DNA of 44,141 nucleotides, taken from assembly GCA_023267535.1 (NCBI GenBank), contig JAHFNC010000002.1:183426-227566 (forward strand). The letters run 5' to 3'. The notes below the pieces were generated by a model. That model saw only the letters and a list, made by a program, of their open reading frames with translations, was not told where the DNA came from and ran no database searches. This document shows positions 26,363 through 36,405 of this stretch, one piece after another. The stretch comes from a bacterium. Its GTDB lineage: Bacteria > Patescibacteriota > Minisyncoccia > Phycocordibacterales > UBA5272. The position numbers and the translations under genes were made by a program. Every line of letters starts with the position of its first letter. The first letter of the stretch is position 1.

Positions 26363-27350
26363 AAAAATAAAGAAAGGAAAACCGATTTTTGTATTGGCTC
26401 CAATGGCTGATGTTACTGACATCGCTTTTAGAGAGATGATTGCCAAATATTCAAAAATGGGAGAAGTTGGTGGTGGGCCTGATGTAATGTGGACAGAGTT
26501 TGTTTCGGCAAATGGATTATGTAGTATTGGATTTGAAAAGTTAAAAAGACATTTAGAATTTACAAAAAAAGAAAGACCAATTGTCGCCCAACTCTTTTCT
26601 TCATCACCAGATAAAATGCGAGAAGCGGCAAAGCTTTGCAAGAAGCTTGGCTTTGATGGAATTGATATTAATATGGGTTGTCCTGATAAGACTATTGAGA
26701 AACAAGGCGCAGGAGCAATGCTTATGAGAGATTGGAAATTAGCGCAAGAAATTATTTATGCAACAAGAGATGGGGCTGGGGATATTCCAGTTTCTGTAAA
26801 AACTAGAATTGGTTTTAATAAAATTGAATACAAAGAATGGCTTTCTAAAATTTTAGAAACAAATATTCCTGTTCTCACGGTTCATTTGCGAACTAGAAAA
26901 GAATTATCACTTGTTCCGGCGCACTGGGAACTTATGGAAGACATCGCTAAACTTGTCAGAGAAAAGACGGGTGATGTAAAAAATGGAGGAACTATTTTAA
27001 TTGGTAACGGTGATGTTATGTCAGTTACAGATGGAAAAGAAAAAATCAAAGAAACTGGATGCGACGGAGTGATGATTGGGCGCGCGATATTTGGAACTCC
27101 GTGGATTTTTAATGAAAAGGAATTCAAAAAAGGAAAGACAACAAAAGAGAAACTAAAAATATGTTTGGAACACACCAAATTATTTGATAAAAAATTAGGA
27201 GATATAAAAAGTTTTGCGGTTATGAAAAAACATTTTAAGGCCTATATAAATGGTTTTGATGGAGCGAAGGATTTAAGAATACAGTTAATGGAAACAAAAA
27301 ACGCTAAAGAAGTAGAAAAGATAATAAAGGACTATTTAAAAAGTTTATAG
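26316..27350 (+). CDS. tRNA-dihydrouridine synthase
   Basis: LAPMADVTDIAFREMI, GFDGIDINMGCPDKTIEKQGAGAMLMRD, VKTRIG, GCDGVMIGRAIFGTPWIF. Confidence 0.92.
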   Translation: MNKHHPLGFWKDLLDKKIKKGKPIFVLAPMADVTDIAFREMIAKYSKMGEVGGGPDVMWTEFVSANGLCSIGFEKLKRHLEFTKKERPIVAQLFSSSPDKMREAAKLCKKLGFDGIDINMGCPDKTIEKQGAGAMLMRDWKLAQEIIYATRDGAGDIPVSVKTRIGFNKIEYKEWLSKILETNIPVLTVHLRTRKELSLVPAHWELMEDIAKLVREKTGDVKNGGTILIGNGDVMSVTDGKEKIKETGCDGVMIGRAIFGTPWIFNEKEFKKGKTTKEKLKICLEHTKLFDKKLGDIKSFAVMKKHFKAYINGFDGAKDLRIQLMETKNAKEVEKIIKDYLKSL

Positions 27351-28046
27351 ATGTATTTCAAGTGCAAAAGTCGCCCCAGCATTTTCTTTTGATTCAAAGG
27401 ATAAACTCCATTTATTTAGATTAGATATTTTATTTGAAACAAACAAGCTAGTGCCTGTCCCTTCTTTATTTTTATCCTTGGTATTATTTCCACGAAACAT
27501 TTCAGTAAAAATCTTTTTTTGGTCATCTTCTGTTATTCCGACACCATTATCTTTAACTAAAAATACTAAGCTATTGTATTCCTTTGACGGTGGAGTTATT
27601 GAAATATCTATTTCATTATCATTGTTACTATAATTGATAGCATTGGCAATCAAGGCACCAATAATAAACTCCGCTGATTTTTTATCCATATTTACTATAT
27701 ATTTTTCAGGGGACTTTATGTTTAGTCTCAATTTTTTCTTTCCTACAATGTCTTTACTCTTCTCAATTATATTTTTAGTCAAAAGAACAATATCTGCATC
27801 TTCCTTTCCTATTTTATATTTTCCATTATCAACGTGAACAGACTCCAAAAGATTATTTATAAACTGCACCAATCTTTTATCACCAGAATATATTTCGCTT
27901 ACAATCTTTTTCTGTTCGTCTGTTAATTGTCCAGCTACACCATCAAGTAGCATCTCGGCATACCATCTCATAGAAGCGAGTGGTGCTCGTAATTCGTGAG
28001 CAATATAGGAAACAAAATCTACTTGATTATCTTTTTTATCGTCCAT
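27345..28046 (-). CDS. Short sensor histidine kinase (HisKA + HATPase_c, no sensor domain)
   Basis: FVSYIAHELRAPLASMRWYAEML H-box; VKDNGVGITEDDQKKIF; ANAINYSNND. Confidence 0.9.
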   Translation of the reverse strand: MDDKKDNQVDFVSYIAHELRAPLASMRWYAEMLLDGVAGQLTDEQKKIVSEIYSGDKRLVQFINNLLESVHVDNGKYKIGKEDADIVLLTKNIIEKSKDIVGKKKLRLNIKSPEKYIVNMDKKSAEFIIGALIANAINYSNNDNEIDISITPPSKEYNSLVFLVKDNGVGITEDDQKKIFTEMFRGNNTKDKNKEGTGTSLFVSNKISNLNKWSLSFESKENAGATFALEIHL

Positions 28047-28114
28047 AATATTATAAATAATTATAGCAGATACAATTAAGTATCTGCTAGAATTATTGTT
28101 GAAAATGTATTAGC

Positions 28115-28582
28115 TTATCTAGTTGCTGAGATTGTTATACCTTGTTCTGCAAGTGGTGCACAAACAGTAACTCTTCCGGATACATTGTTCTTATAGATTT
28201 GATAACCAGTACCATTTGCTGTTGGCGTTGATTGATCAAAAGGAATACCTGGTAAGTACTTTGCTGTCGCTCCTACTAGGAAAGTGTATAAATCAGTTAA
28301 TCCACTGCAATTTGATCCATCTCTACAAATCTCTTGAGAAGGAACATCACAGGAAGATCCGATGCTTATGGTTGTTGGAAGCTTTCCATTATCAATGCTG
28401 TATTGATAAACAGCGTTTAGAAGTGTGTTTACATCAGCTCTTCTTTGAGCATTTCTAGTGTCTCCTAGTTGTTTGTTTGGATTAACGGCAAAGATGACAA
28501 TACCTGCAAGTATGGCAATAGCTGCGACCACAAGAAGTATTTCAAGAAGTGTGAACCCAGGTTGATTTTTTATTTTTAACAT
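28115..28582 (-). CDS. Type IV prepilin-like protein, probable major pilin
   Basis: GFTLLEILLVVAAIAILAGIVIFAVNP. Confidence 0.88.
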   Translation of the reverse strand: MLKIKNQPGFTLLEILLVVAAIAILAGIVIFAVNPNKQLGDTRNAQRRADVNTLLNAVYQYSIDNGKLPTTISIGSSCDVPSQEICRDGSNCSGLTDLYTFLVGATAKYLPGIPFDQSTPTANGTGYQIYKNNVSGRVTVCAPLAEQGITISATR

Positions 28583-28676
28583 ATTTATAAATTTAGTACT
28601 AAAATTGATTATACATTTACCAATATATAATTATTTAAATTATATCACAAAACGCTTTGTAAATAGGGGGTTGTCC

Positions 28677-29090
28677 CTAGTTTTCTATCCAAGAGGTTAT
28701 ATTGGCTTTATTATTAATAGTTGGATTTGCCAAATCAATAGAAACAGAAATCTTTTTTGTGACATCATTGCTTTGGCCAGTTGATACTATATTAAAACTG
28801 GTTTCTGATTGGGACACACTGGACGAACAATTTGTGTCATTATCATTTATTTGGTTTGCTTGGTTTCCAGTGTTATTTATAACGTCAGTTACTGAAAGCT
28901 CAGCACAAGCCAAAGCCGAGTAACTGGCTTTAGAGGAATCCAATCCACTTTGCGTTATTTGTGTATTTTGAACAGAAAAAGAATACAAAGACAAAATAAT
29001 TATCATACCAACAGCGCCTATCAAAATAACGCTGATAAGAGCTATGTATCCACCTTTTATTTTAGAAGCGAGGAGAAGCTGATACTTCAT
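28677..29090 (-). CDS. PilX-like pilus-associated protein
   Basis: KGGYIALISVILIGAVGMIIILSLYS N-terminal TM within the prepilin cluster. Confidence 0.6.
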   Translation of the reverse strand: MKYQLLLASKIKGGYIALISVILIGAVGMIIILSLYSFSVQNTQITQSGLDSSKASYSALACAELSVTDVINNTGNQANQINDNDTNCSSSVSQSETSFNIVSTGQSNDVTKKISVSIDLANPTINNKANITSWIEN

Positions 29091-29577
29091 ATGTTTTTGT
29101 ATATTTATTATAACCCAAGTCCTCCTTAGTTGAGGAAAGAGTCATTATTATTTCCACCGCACCGGATGTCCCATTTGTTCCAAGATTGGTGATAAGTAAT
29201 GAATCAACTTTTTCGTCAGGGGAAGTGAGCGTTACATTTCCGTTTCCGCCTTCGTTCACAAATAATTCTCCGTTTACAACACCAAAGGAAACAGTGGTGC
29301 TACTATTTTGTAATTTAATTTGCATTGAATCGGAATTACTGTTTGCGCTCGGAGAAATTATTCTTTCAGAATTTTTTATATAGTTAGTCATTAAATATAA
29401 AATATGATTAGCGTCATTATCTATTTTCATCATTTCTTTATTTTTTGAACTACTTTCGTTAACTGTCTGCATTGCTATTCCGCACAAAGTAATTAAAATA
29501 ATAAAAATAGATAAATATAAAATTACCTCTATTAAAGTAAATCCTTTTTTAAATTTATTATTAATATTTATTTTCAT
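29062..29577 (-). CDS. Prepilin-like protein
   Basis: KKGFTLIEVILYLSIFIILITLCGIAM. Confidence 0.82.
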   Translation of the reverse strand: MKININNKFKKGFTLIEVILYLSIFIILITLCGIAMQTVNESSSKNKEMMKIDNDANHILYLMTNYIKNSERIISPSANSNSDSMQIKLQNSSTTVSFGVVNGELFVNEGGNGNVTLTSPDEKVDSLLITNLGTNGTSGAVEIIMTLSSTKEDLGYNKYTKTYEVSASPRF

Positions 29578-29578
29578 A

Positions 29579-30034
29579 TTATGGTGTGGCAGGGTGTATT
29601 TCTCTGTCAGTTAAGTACGTGACCAAGTGAACAGTGTTATTTAATCCAGTGTCTTGTTTCCAAACGACAGTAGATTCAATTTTTTTAGAAGAATTTGGTT
29701 GACTGGTTATTTTTATAGTTCTTGTATAAATTCCATTGGTATCATTACCTGAAATTAAAGACCAATTATTATTTAAAAAAGATAAACCATATTCTCCGTC
29801 GTTTAAATTTGTAAAAGAAACATCACGAAGATTTATCATTGCTTCTATTCCTTCTTCGGCTAATCTATTGGCTGACCTTCTTTCTTCGCCTCTAACATTT
29901 GAATTTTGAGTGTCAATTATGCCGACGATAAATATAGTAATCAAAGTAGAAATTATTGCCAAAGATAAAAGAACTTCTATCAAACTAAAACCTTTTGTGT
30001 TTTTGTATCTTTTAAACATATTAGTTGGTGGCAA
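29579..30034 (-). CDS. Prepilin-like protein (PilV-like)
   Basis: KGFSLIEVLLSLAIISTLITIFIVG. Confidence 0.82.
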   Translation of the reverse strand: MPPTNMFKRYKNTKGFSLIEVLLSLAIISTLITIFIVGIIDTQNSNVRGEERRSANRLAEEGIEAMINLRDVSFTNLNDGEYGLSFLNNNWSLISGNDTNGIYTRTIKITSQPNSSKKIESTVVWKQDTGLNNTVHLVTYLTDREIHPATP

Positions 30035-30494
30035 TTATTCCCTTGGAACTTATGGTTATATTGGCGCTATCACCGTCATCATTACTTAGACTTAAACTTT
30101 TATCATAAGATAGTGTTCCATCTTTTAGAAATACTATGGAGTTATTATCGAAATTTCCTACTATGTTTACATTTGGAAAAGTTATTTGTTCATCAAAGTT
30201 TTGGTCTCTAGTGTCAAAGTTATCTCCTTTAAACAGCGTGGCAATTTTTTGGTCGTTATCAATATGTAATCCCCAAACAGAATTTCCTTTTCCGTTTTCG
30301 GTATAGTCTCTAGCTTTGCCGATAGCAAAAGATATTTGATTCACAGCATCACTAAAATTTGTTTTATTTTGTAATTTTGAATAAAAAGGAAAAGAAAAAA
30401 CAGATATGATAGCAATCACCGCAATAGAGAGTATTATTTCTATTAAAGTGAATCCGTGTATTCTTTTCATAAATTTAGTGCGACATATTACCAA
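30021..30494 (-). CDS. Prepilin-like protein (GspH/FimT-like)
   Basis: HGFTLIEIILSIAVIAIISVFSFPFY. Confidence 0.82.
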   Translation of the reverse strand: MVICRTKFMKRIHGFTLIEIILSIAVIAIISVFSFPFYSKLQNKTNFSDAVNQISFAIGKARDYTENGKGNSVWGLHIDNDQKIATLFKGDNFDTRDQNFDEQITFPNVNIVGNFDNNSIVFLKDGTLSYDKSLSLSNDDGDSANITISSKGIIATN

Positions 30495-31557
30495 TTAAAC
30501 TATAAATTGGAAGTATGACCGCAACCGCAACACCCACAACCAAAAGCCAAATCATAACCAAAAATATTGGCTCCAAAATAATTGTTAAATTTTTTGAAGA
30601 CATATCAGCTTTTTGATTATATTTTTCTCCCAAAATTTTCAAGACTGAAGGAAGTTTACCGGTGTGTTCACCGGAAATAATTAAAGTTTGAACAGGGGCT
30701 TCAAGTAAAAATAAACTAGACGAATATTTATTTAAACTATCTTCAATGGAATTTCCTTCTTTAATAGAATCATTTAAATAGAGATATAATTTTTTATATT
30801 TACAAATTGGAGTAGCCTCGGCGATAACTGAAAGAGCAAAATCAATCGATATTCCGACATTAAGAAGCGAGCTTAATAAATATCCAAATCTGGCAATTTC
30901 TGTTTCTTTCAATAAACTTTTTATTCCAGGCGCGTGAAGTAACATCGCTTGTCCGATAAATTTTGTTCTTTCATAAATGAATACAAAATAAATCAGCAAC
31001 ATAAATGTCACAATAAATGTAGGGGTGGCGATGTAACCATATTTTCCAAAGAATGTTCCTATCCTTAATACAATGATTGTAATGAGTGGCATTTTTACAT
31101 GCATTGAAGAAAAGACGGTGGCTAATTTCGGCAACATAAACGTAGATACGAAAATAATAACTACAAGACCAACTGATAAGACTATGAGGGGATAAAGCAT
31201 GGCACTTTGTAATTTTGATTTGAAATCAGCGGATTTTCCTTGTTCTTCTATAAGAAGTGAAAACACGTCTGGCAGTGTTCCTGTCTTTTCTCCAACATTT
31301 ATCAAGCTGGTTACATAAGAGGGAAATAGTTTTGATTTTTCAAGCGTGAGTGACAATGAAGAGCCAGATTCTATGTCATCTATCATTTGGTCTAAGATTT
31401 TCTTTAAAGCGAAAGACTTAACAGATTTTTTAATTGAAACTAAAGCGTTTAGCGCTGAAATATTTGCTGACAAAAGAAGATTTAGATTTTCAAGAAGAGA
31501 TTTCTTTTCTTCTTTTGGTATAAAAAAGTTTAAAAAATTTATTTTAAAATTATTCAT
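30475..31557 (-). CDS. pilC: Type II secretion/type IV pilus inner membrane protein (GspF/PilC)
   Basis: Two homologous halves, GEKTGTLPDVFSLLIEEQ and SGEHTGKLPSVLKILGEKY, three TM regions. Confidence 0.9.
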   Translation of the reverse strand: MNNFKINFLNFFIPKEEKKSLLENLNLLLSANISALNALVSIKKSVKSFALKKILDQMIDDIESGSSLSLTLEKSKLFPSYVTSLINVGEKTGTLPDVFSLLIEEQGKSADFKSKLQSAMLYPLIVLSVGLVVIIFVSTFMLPKLATVFSSMHVKMPLITIIVLRIGTFFGKYGYIATPTFIVTFMLLIYFVFIYERTKFIGQAMLLHAPGIKSLLKETEIARFGYLLSSLLNVGISIDFALSVIAEATPICKYKKLYLYLNDSIKEGNSIEDSLNKYSSSLFLLEAPVQTLIISGEHTGKLPSVLKILGEKYNQKADMSSKNLTIILEPIFLVMIWLLVVGVAVAVILPIYSLIGNMSH

Positions 31558-31560
31558 AGA

Positions 31561-33168
31561 TTAATTAATCCCAATAACACGAGCGAGTTCCTCAAAAGTT
31601 GTTAGTCCTTGTTTTACTTTTTCTATTCCATCATCAATCATCATTTTCATTCCTTCTTGCTTGGCGACTTTTTCTAAACTTTGTTTATCTGGATTAGTAA
31701 TTATCAAATTTTTTATAGCATCGGTTGTCGGTAAGAATTCAAAAATTCCAATCTGTCCTCGATAACCAGTGTAATTGCAAGCATTGCACCCTCTTCCTTT
31801 GTAAACATTGGAAAGTCCCATTATAGGAGATGATAACTCTGCGCTGTATTTACACGCTGAGCAAATTTTTCTCACTAATCTTTGAGAAATTATTGCTTCC
31901 ATAGTTGATGACAACAAAAATGGCTCAGCTCCCATTTCTATTAATCTAGGAATTGCAGTAATGGCATCGTTGGCGTGAAAGGTTGAGAATAATAGGTGGC
32001 CAGTTAGAGCAGCATTGATTGATATCTCTACAGTTTCTTTATCACGAATTTCACCAACCAAAATAACATCAGGGTCTTGGCGAACAATTGACCTTAATCC
32101 GTTAGCGAAATCAAGACCATTGGCTTCGTTAACTTGAATTTGATTTATATTTTCTATGCGGTATTCTACAGGATCTTCAATGGTGGTGATGTTTAATGTT
32201 GGATTATTAATGTGTTTTAAAAGAGCGTAAAGGGAAGTTGTTTTTCCAGAGCCAGTTGGGCCAGCGATAAGAATCATACCGAAAGGTTTCTTGGAGGCAT
32301 TTTCTAAAAGCTTTTGATTTTTATCTGAAAGACCAAGTTCTGAAAGGGAGAATGTCCCAACATAATATGACAAAATACGAAGGGCGACTTTTTCTCCAAA
32401 GATTGTCGGAAGTATTGAAATACGAATATCAGCAATTTCATCAGCTTTTGTAAATCGCATTGAGCCATCTTGTGCGACAGCATGCTCATCAATTCTAAGA
32501 GACGAGGCTACTTTTATTTTATTTAAAATATTTTCGTAATATTTTTTATCTATGCGAGCAACTTCATTTAATAAGCCGTCTATACGAAGACGAATTAAAA
32601 CATCTTTTTCTTGAGGTTCAAAGTGAATATCCGATGCTTTAAGCAAAAAGGCGTCTTCTATAATCTGATCTAGTATTTCAGGGGCAATGTGTTTACTTTC
32701 TTTGATTATTTTTGCAAATCGTGTATCTAGAGTTTTTTTGTATGATAAAAACAACTCATCAACTTTCTGTTTCAAAGCATAAACAACTTTAATTTTTATT
32801 CCTGGATAAACAGGTGTGGCTTTTTCTACGATTTCATCTTTTTTGTCTACGTTATCAGTGGCAATAACTACTTCTTTAGCAGTGTTATCTAAAGCAACGG
32901 CGACGGCGTGATAGGTTCTAGCAAACGCTTCAGGTAAAGTGCGTATAGCATCTTCTTGTGGTTTATAGGTTATTAAATCGTAATAGGGAAGTTTGTAGTA
33001 TTCAGCTTCAGCTTGAGTTAAAAGAGTTTCAGTTAGGAAATTTTTCTCAATTAAATGAGTGATTACTTTATTTATGTCGTCACCAACCGAAGAAATAGCC
33101 TCCTTGAAATCAGATTCTCTTACATAATTTCCACCGACTAATATTTCTTTCAATGTGCTAGTGTTCAT
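31561..33168 (-). CDS. pilB: Type IV pilus assembly ATPase (PilB/GspE)
   Basis: ILIAGPTGSGKTTSLYALL, TIEDPVEYRIENINQIQVN, RQDPDVILVGEIRDKET, CXXC zinc motif. Confidence 0.94.
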   Translation of the reverse strand: MNTSTLKEILVGGNYVRESDFKEAISSVGDDINKVITHLIEKNFLTETLLTQAEAEYYKLPYYDLITYKPQEDAIRTLPEAFARTYHAVAVALDNTAKEVVIATDNVDKKDEIVEKATPVYPGIKIKVVYALKQKVDELFLSYKKTLDTRFAKIIKESKHIAPEILDQIIEDAFLLKASDIHFEPQEKDVLIRLRIDGLLNEVARIDKKYYENILNKIKVASSLRIDEHAVAQDGSMRFTKADEIADIRISILPTIFGEKVALRILSYYVGTFSLSELGLSDKNQKLLENASKKPFGMILIAGPTGSGKTTSLYALLKHINNPTLNITTIEDPVEYRIENINQIQVNEANGLDFANGLRSIVRQDPDVILVGEIRDKETVEISINAALTGHLLFSTFHANDAITAIPRLIEMGAEPFLLSSTMEAIISQRLVRKICSACKYSAELSSPIMGLSNVYKGRGCNACNYTGYRGQIGIFEFLPTTDAIKNLIITNPDKQSLEKVAKQEGMKMMIDDGIEKVKQGLTTFEELARVIGIN

Positions 33169-33190
33169 AAATCAAAATCAATTTTTTTGG

Positions 33191-33577
33191 TTAACTTCCG
33201 TTAACTTTTTGCAAAGCTCCTTTAACTCTCTCAACAATTTCATAAAGTGGGGTATTTGATTTAACAAAATAAGCAATAGCGCCAAGCTTTTCAGCGCGCG
33301 CCTTGTCTTCGTCTTGTCCTAGATTAGAAATAACAACAACCGGAATAGTGATATTATTTTTTTGCATCTCTTCAAGCACTGTAAAACCATCTTTTTTATC
33401 CATCATCAAATCCATAAGCACTAAACTAAAAGGTTCGGTCTTTATTAAATTAAGCGCTTCGTCACCATCCTTAGCAATCTTTACTTCAAAACCTTCGTGA
33501 GAAAATTTTAGCTCAAGAGCACTAGCAATTGCTGTCTCGTCTTCAGCAATTAATATTTTTTTCTTAGTGGGCTCCAT
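33191..33577 (-). CDS. Single-domain response regulator (CheY-like)
   Basis: KILIAEDETAIASALELKF, LVLMDLMMDKKDGFTVLEEM, K at the end of AIAYFVKS. Confidence 0.92.
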   Translation of the reverse strand: MEPTKKKILIAEDETAIASALELKFSHEGFEVKIAKDGDEALNLIKTEPFSLVLMDLMMDKKDGFTVLEEMQKNNITIPVVVISNLGQDEDKARAEKLGAIAYFVKSNTPLYEIVERVKGALQKVNGS

Positions 33578-33673
33578 ATGTTTTTAGTGTAACAAGTATG
33601 TACTAATAAAGAAAGAGTTTTTTGCACAAAAAAGTTTATAATTACTAATTAAAAAAGATGTTATAAATTTTTT

Positions 33674-33700
33674 TTGACTTAGTTTATTTTGTGGTATAGG
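33674..33700 (+). promoter_or_regulatory. Sigma70-like promoter with extended -10
   Basis: TTGACT ... TGGTATAGG, upstream of CDS 33747. Confidence 0.45.
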
Positions 33701-33746
33701 ATGCGGGATAGTAGCACATAACAGACAAATTGATTGCAAGGAGAAA

Positions 33747-34154
33747 ATGATGACAACTCGTTCTGAAAAGTATAGAGATGCCACAAAGGCTTATGCGGAT
33801 GCGAAAAAACCAGTTTCTTTTGACACAGAGACAGCTGACATTCTTAGTTTTATGCAATGTGCATACTGGAAGCCTGCTTTGTCTCTGCTTAAAGCCAGTG
33901 ACAAAGAGATTCAAATTGGTTTTGCTGAAGGGGCGCACTCAGATGTTGGTTATTTTTTGGGAAATCTTGGTTTTTTCATTTCTTACAAAAAAGATAACGA
34001 AATGGTTTCAGAAACTTTTTATCAAACCAAGGATAAAGCTTTCCCAGCAACCGATTTCGCCAAAGCCTTTCGCAACCAAAACAAAGAAATTTCCTTCACT
34101 GATTTCATTTACGAAAAATTGGACGAAATCGCTGATGCCTGTCCAAAAAAATGA
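33747..34154 (+). CDS. Hypothetical protein
   Basis: 135 aa; AAGGAG SD; terminator downstream. Confidence 0.7.
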   Translation: MMTTRSEKYRDATKAYADAKKPVSFDTETADILSFMQCAYWKPALSLLKASDKEIQIGFAEGAHSDVGYFLGNLGFFISYKKDNEMVSETFYQTKDKAFPATDFAKAFRNQNKEISFTDFIYEKLDEIADACPKK

Positions 34155-34166
34155 GAGTTTCCAGAC

Positions 34167-34193
34167 AAAAGCCGTGCCAACACACGGCTTTTT
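34167..34193 (+). terminator. Intrinsic terminator
   Basis: AAAAGCCGTG-CCAACA-CACGGCTTTTT. Confidence 0.85.
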
Positions 34194-34209
34194 AATTTTC
34201 TGATATAAT

Positions 34210-35253
34210 ATGAAAATGAATAAAGAGAAGCACTTAGCTTTATATAGAAAATACAGACCAGAAAGTTTTGATGAAGTTGTTGGACAAGATTCTATTGTTT
34301 CTCTTCTTAAAACAGTTGTCTCTCAGAAGAAAATTTCTCATGCGTATTTGTTTTGCGGAGGCAGAGGAACTGGAAAGACAACTGTGGCTAGAATTTTAGC
34401 TAAAGAAATAGGCTGTAACAGTGAGGATGTCATAGAAATTGATGCTGCCTCAAACAGAGGAATTGATGAAATCAGAGAATTAAGAGAAGCTGTTAGGACT
34501 GCACCGTTTTCAAGTCCTTATAAAGTTTATATTGTTGATGAAGTTCATATGCTAACTAAAGAGGCGGCAAACGCACTACTTAAAACTTTAGAAGAACCGC
34601 CATCACACGTTGTTTTTATCTTAGCCACCACTGATCCACAGAAACTCCCTCAAACAATTTTATCTCGTTGTCAGATTATTTCTTTTTCTGAACCAGATTT
34701 GGAAACTTTAACCAATCAAATTGTAAAAATTGCAAAAAACGAAGGCAATGATTTAAGTCATAAGAGTGCCGAACTTATCGCTTCCCATGGAAAAGGTTCA
34801 TATCGTGATGCTTATGGAGTTTTGGAACAAATTCTCACACAATCACACAAAAAGGTTGACGATGATTTCGTATTTAGTTATTTAGGGAATACCGACAAAG
34901 CAGTTATCTTTTCTTTCTTGCAGGGATTTTGCAGTAAAGATGCCAAAGAAATTACAAGAATAATAAGTAACGAAGAAACAAGCGGTAAAAAAGCAATTTT
35001 ATTTTATGATAATGTTTTAGAACTTTTGCGAAAGGCATTATTAGTAAGGATTGGAGAAAAATCTTCTATCAAAAATTTTAAAGAAGAAGATATTTTAATA
35101 CTTAAAAAATTAGGGGAAGATTTTCCTTATGTTATAAGCTCAAAAACGATTTATGAATTGTTGTCTAGATATGACACGTTGAAAAATTCCCCACAATCAC
35201 TTTCTTGGATAACTCTAGAAGCTATATTTTTATCAGCGTTTAGTACAAACTAA
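34210..35253 (+). CDS. dnaX: DNA polymerase III subunit gamma-like, short, no zinc module
   Basis: ALYRKYRPESFDEVVGQDSIV, CGGRGTGKTTVARILAKE, DVIEIDAASNRGIDEIRELRE, IVDEVHMLTKEAANALLKTLEEPP. Confidence 0.93.
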   Translation: MKMNKEKHLALYRKYRPESFDEVVGQDSIVSLLKTVVSQKKISHAYLFCGGRGTGKTTVARILAKEIGCNSEDVIEIDAASNRGIDEIRELREAVRTAPFSSPYKVYIVDEVHMLTKEAANALLKTLEEPPSHVVFILATTDPQKLPQTILSRCQIISFSEPDLETLTNQIVKIAKNEGNDLSHKSAELIASHGKGSYRDAYGVLEQILTQSHKKVDDDFVFSYLGNTDKAVIFSFLQGFCSKDAKEITRIISNEETSGKKAILFYDNVLELLRKALLVRIGEKSSIKNFKEEDILILKKLGEDFPYVISSKTIYELLSRYDTLKNSPQSLSWITLEAIFLSAFSTN

Positions 35254-35313
35254 AGTATGATTTTGTAATGTACCGCTTTGAAACATTAGGAAAATGAAAT
35301 AAAATGAATAATA

Positions 35314-36354
35314 ATGAAATTCAAAAACATATTAACTAGTTCTTTCCGTCATTTCAGTACGGTGATTTTCTTTGCTGGTTTTGCTTTTGATTTAATAATG
35401 TTGCCAGACTTTAGCGAAGTTATCGCCAAAGTCATCGGCTTAGGACATATTCTTGTTGTGGCTACATTTATTATCATGAGAGAGTGGGTTGTTTCTAGAA
35501 ATAGAGCCGATGAAACCGAAGCTAGAGTATTTTCTTTTCTGACTTTTTTTATTTCTTTTTCTTCTGGGGCGGCATTATCTTTCGTTTTTGTTTATGCCAT
35601 AAGAAGCGCAGATATTTTATCTAGTTGGCCATTCTTTCTTATTTTGCTTTGTTGTATGTTTGTAAATGAATTTGTTGGAACCCATGATTTTAGACTCATG
35701 CTTGACGTGGGTGTTTTGTTTGTGGCTATTTTATTTTATTCTATTTTTAATGTTCCTTATATTTTAAAAACAGAAAATGATTTTGTTTTTGGAGCTAGTG
35801 TAGTTATCGCTATTGTTGCTTCTTTAATATATCTAAGAATTTTAAGAAAATCGTCAGAAACAGCAAGAAATGAATCAGCTCACGGTCACGCGCTGGCCGT
35901 TGGTATACCAATGTTTGTGGCGATGTTTTATTTTTTAAATTTAATTCCAGCGGTGCCGATATCTCTAAAAGACGTTGGTGTTTATCATTATATAGAAAAA
36001 ACAGATTCCGGTGATTTTACTTTGAAGGGATACAACGACAAAAGTCCACTTTCTTTTTTGAAAGTAGAAAAATATCAAGTTTTACCTGAAGACACTGGTG
36101 TTTATTTTTATAGTGCCATTGATGCGCCAGCAGATATTAAGGCACCAATTTCTCACACATGGGAATTCTATGACACTTATGCGAAAAAGTGGATTTCAAA
36201 CACAAGAATTGATTTCGGTATAATTGGAGGAAGAGATGAAGGATACAGAGCTTACTCTAAAAAAGAAAATATAATGCCAGGGCTTTGGCGGGTGGTGATT
36301 AAGGTTGGTAATAATAGAATTATCGGAATAAAGAAATTTGAAGTTAGTTTTTAA
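35314..36354 (+). CDS. Multi-TM protein with C-terminal DUF2914-like domain
   Basis: Several TM segments, then ISHTWEFYDTYAKKWISNTRIDFGIIGGRDEGYRAYSKKENIMPGLWRVVI. Confidence 0.72.
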   Translation: MKFKNILTSSFRHFSTVIFFAGFAFDLIMLPDFSEVIAKVIGLGHILVVATFIIMREWVVSRNRADETEARVFSFLTFFISFSSGAALSFVFVYAIRSADILSSWPFFLILLCCMFVNEFVGTHDFRLMLDVGVLFVAILFYSIFNVPYILKTENDFVFGASVVIAIVASLIYLRILRKSSETARNESAHGHALAVGIPMFVAMFYFLNLIPAVPISLKDVGVYHYIEKTDSGDFTLKGYNDKSPLSFLKVEKYQVLPEDTGVYFYSAIDAPADIKAPISHTWEFYDTYAKKWISNTRIDFGIIGGRDEGYRAYSKKENIMPGLWRVVIKVGNNRIIGIKKFEVSF

Positions 36355-36405
36355 TGTGATAATATTAATTCTTTAGTTCTTTATAAAAACAGAAAGGGAA
36401 GTCAA

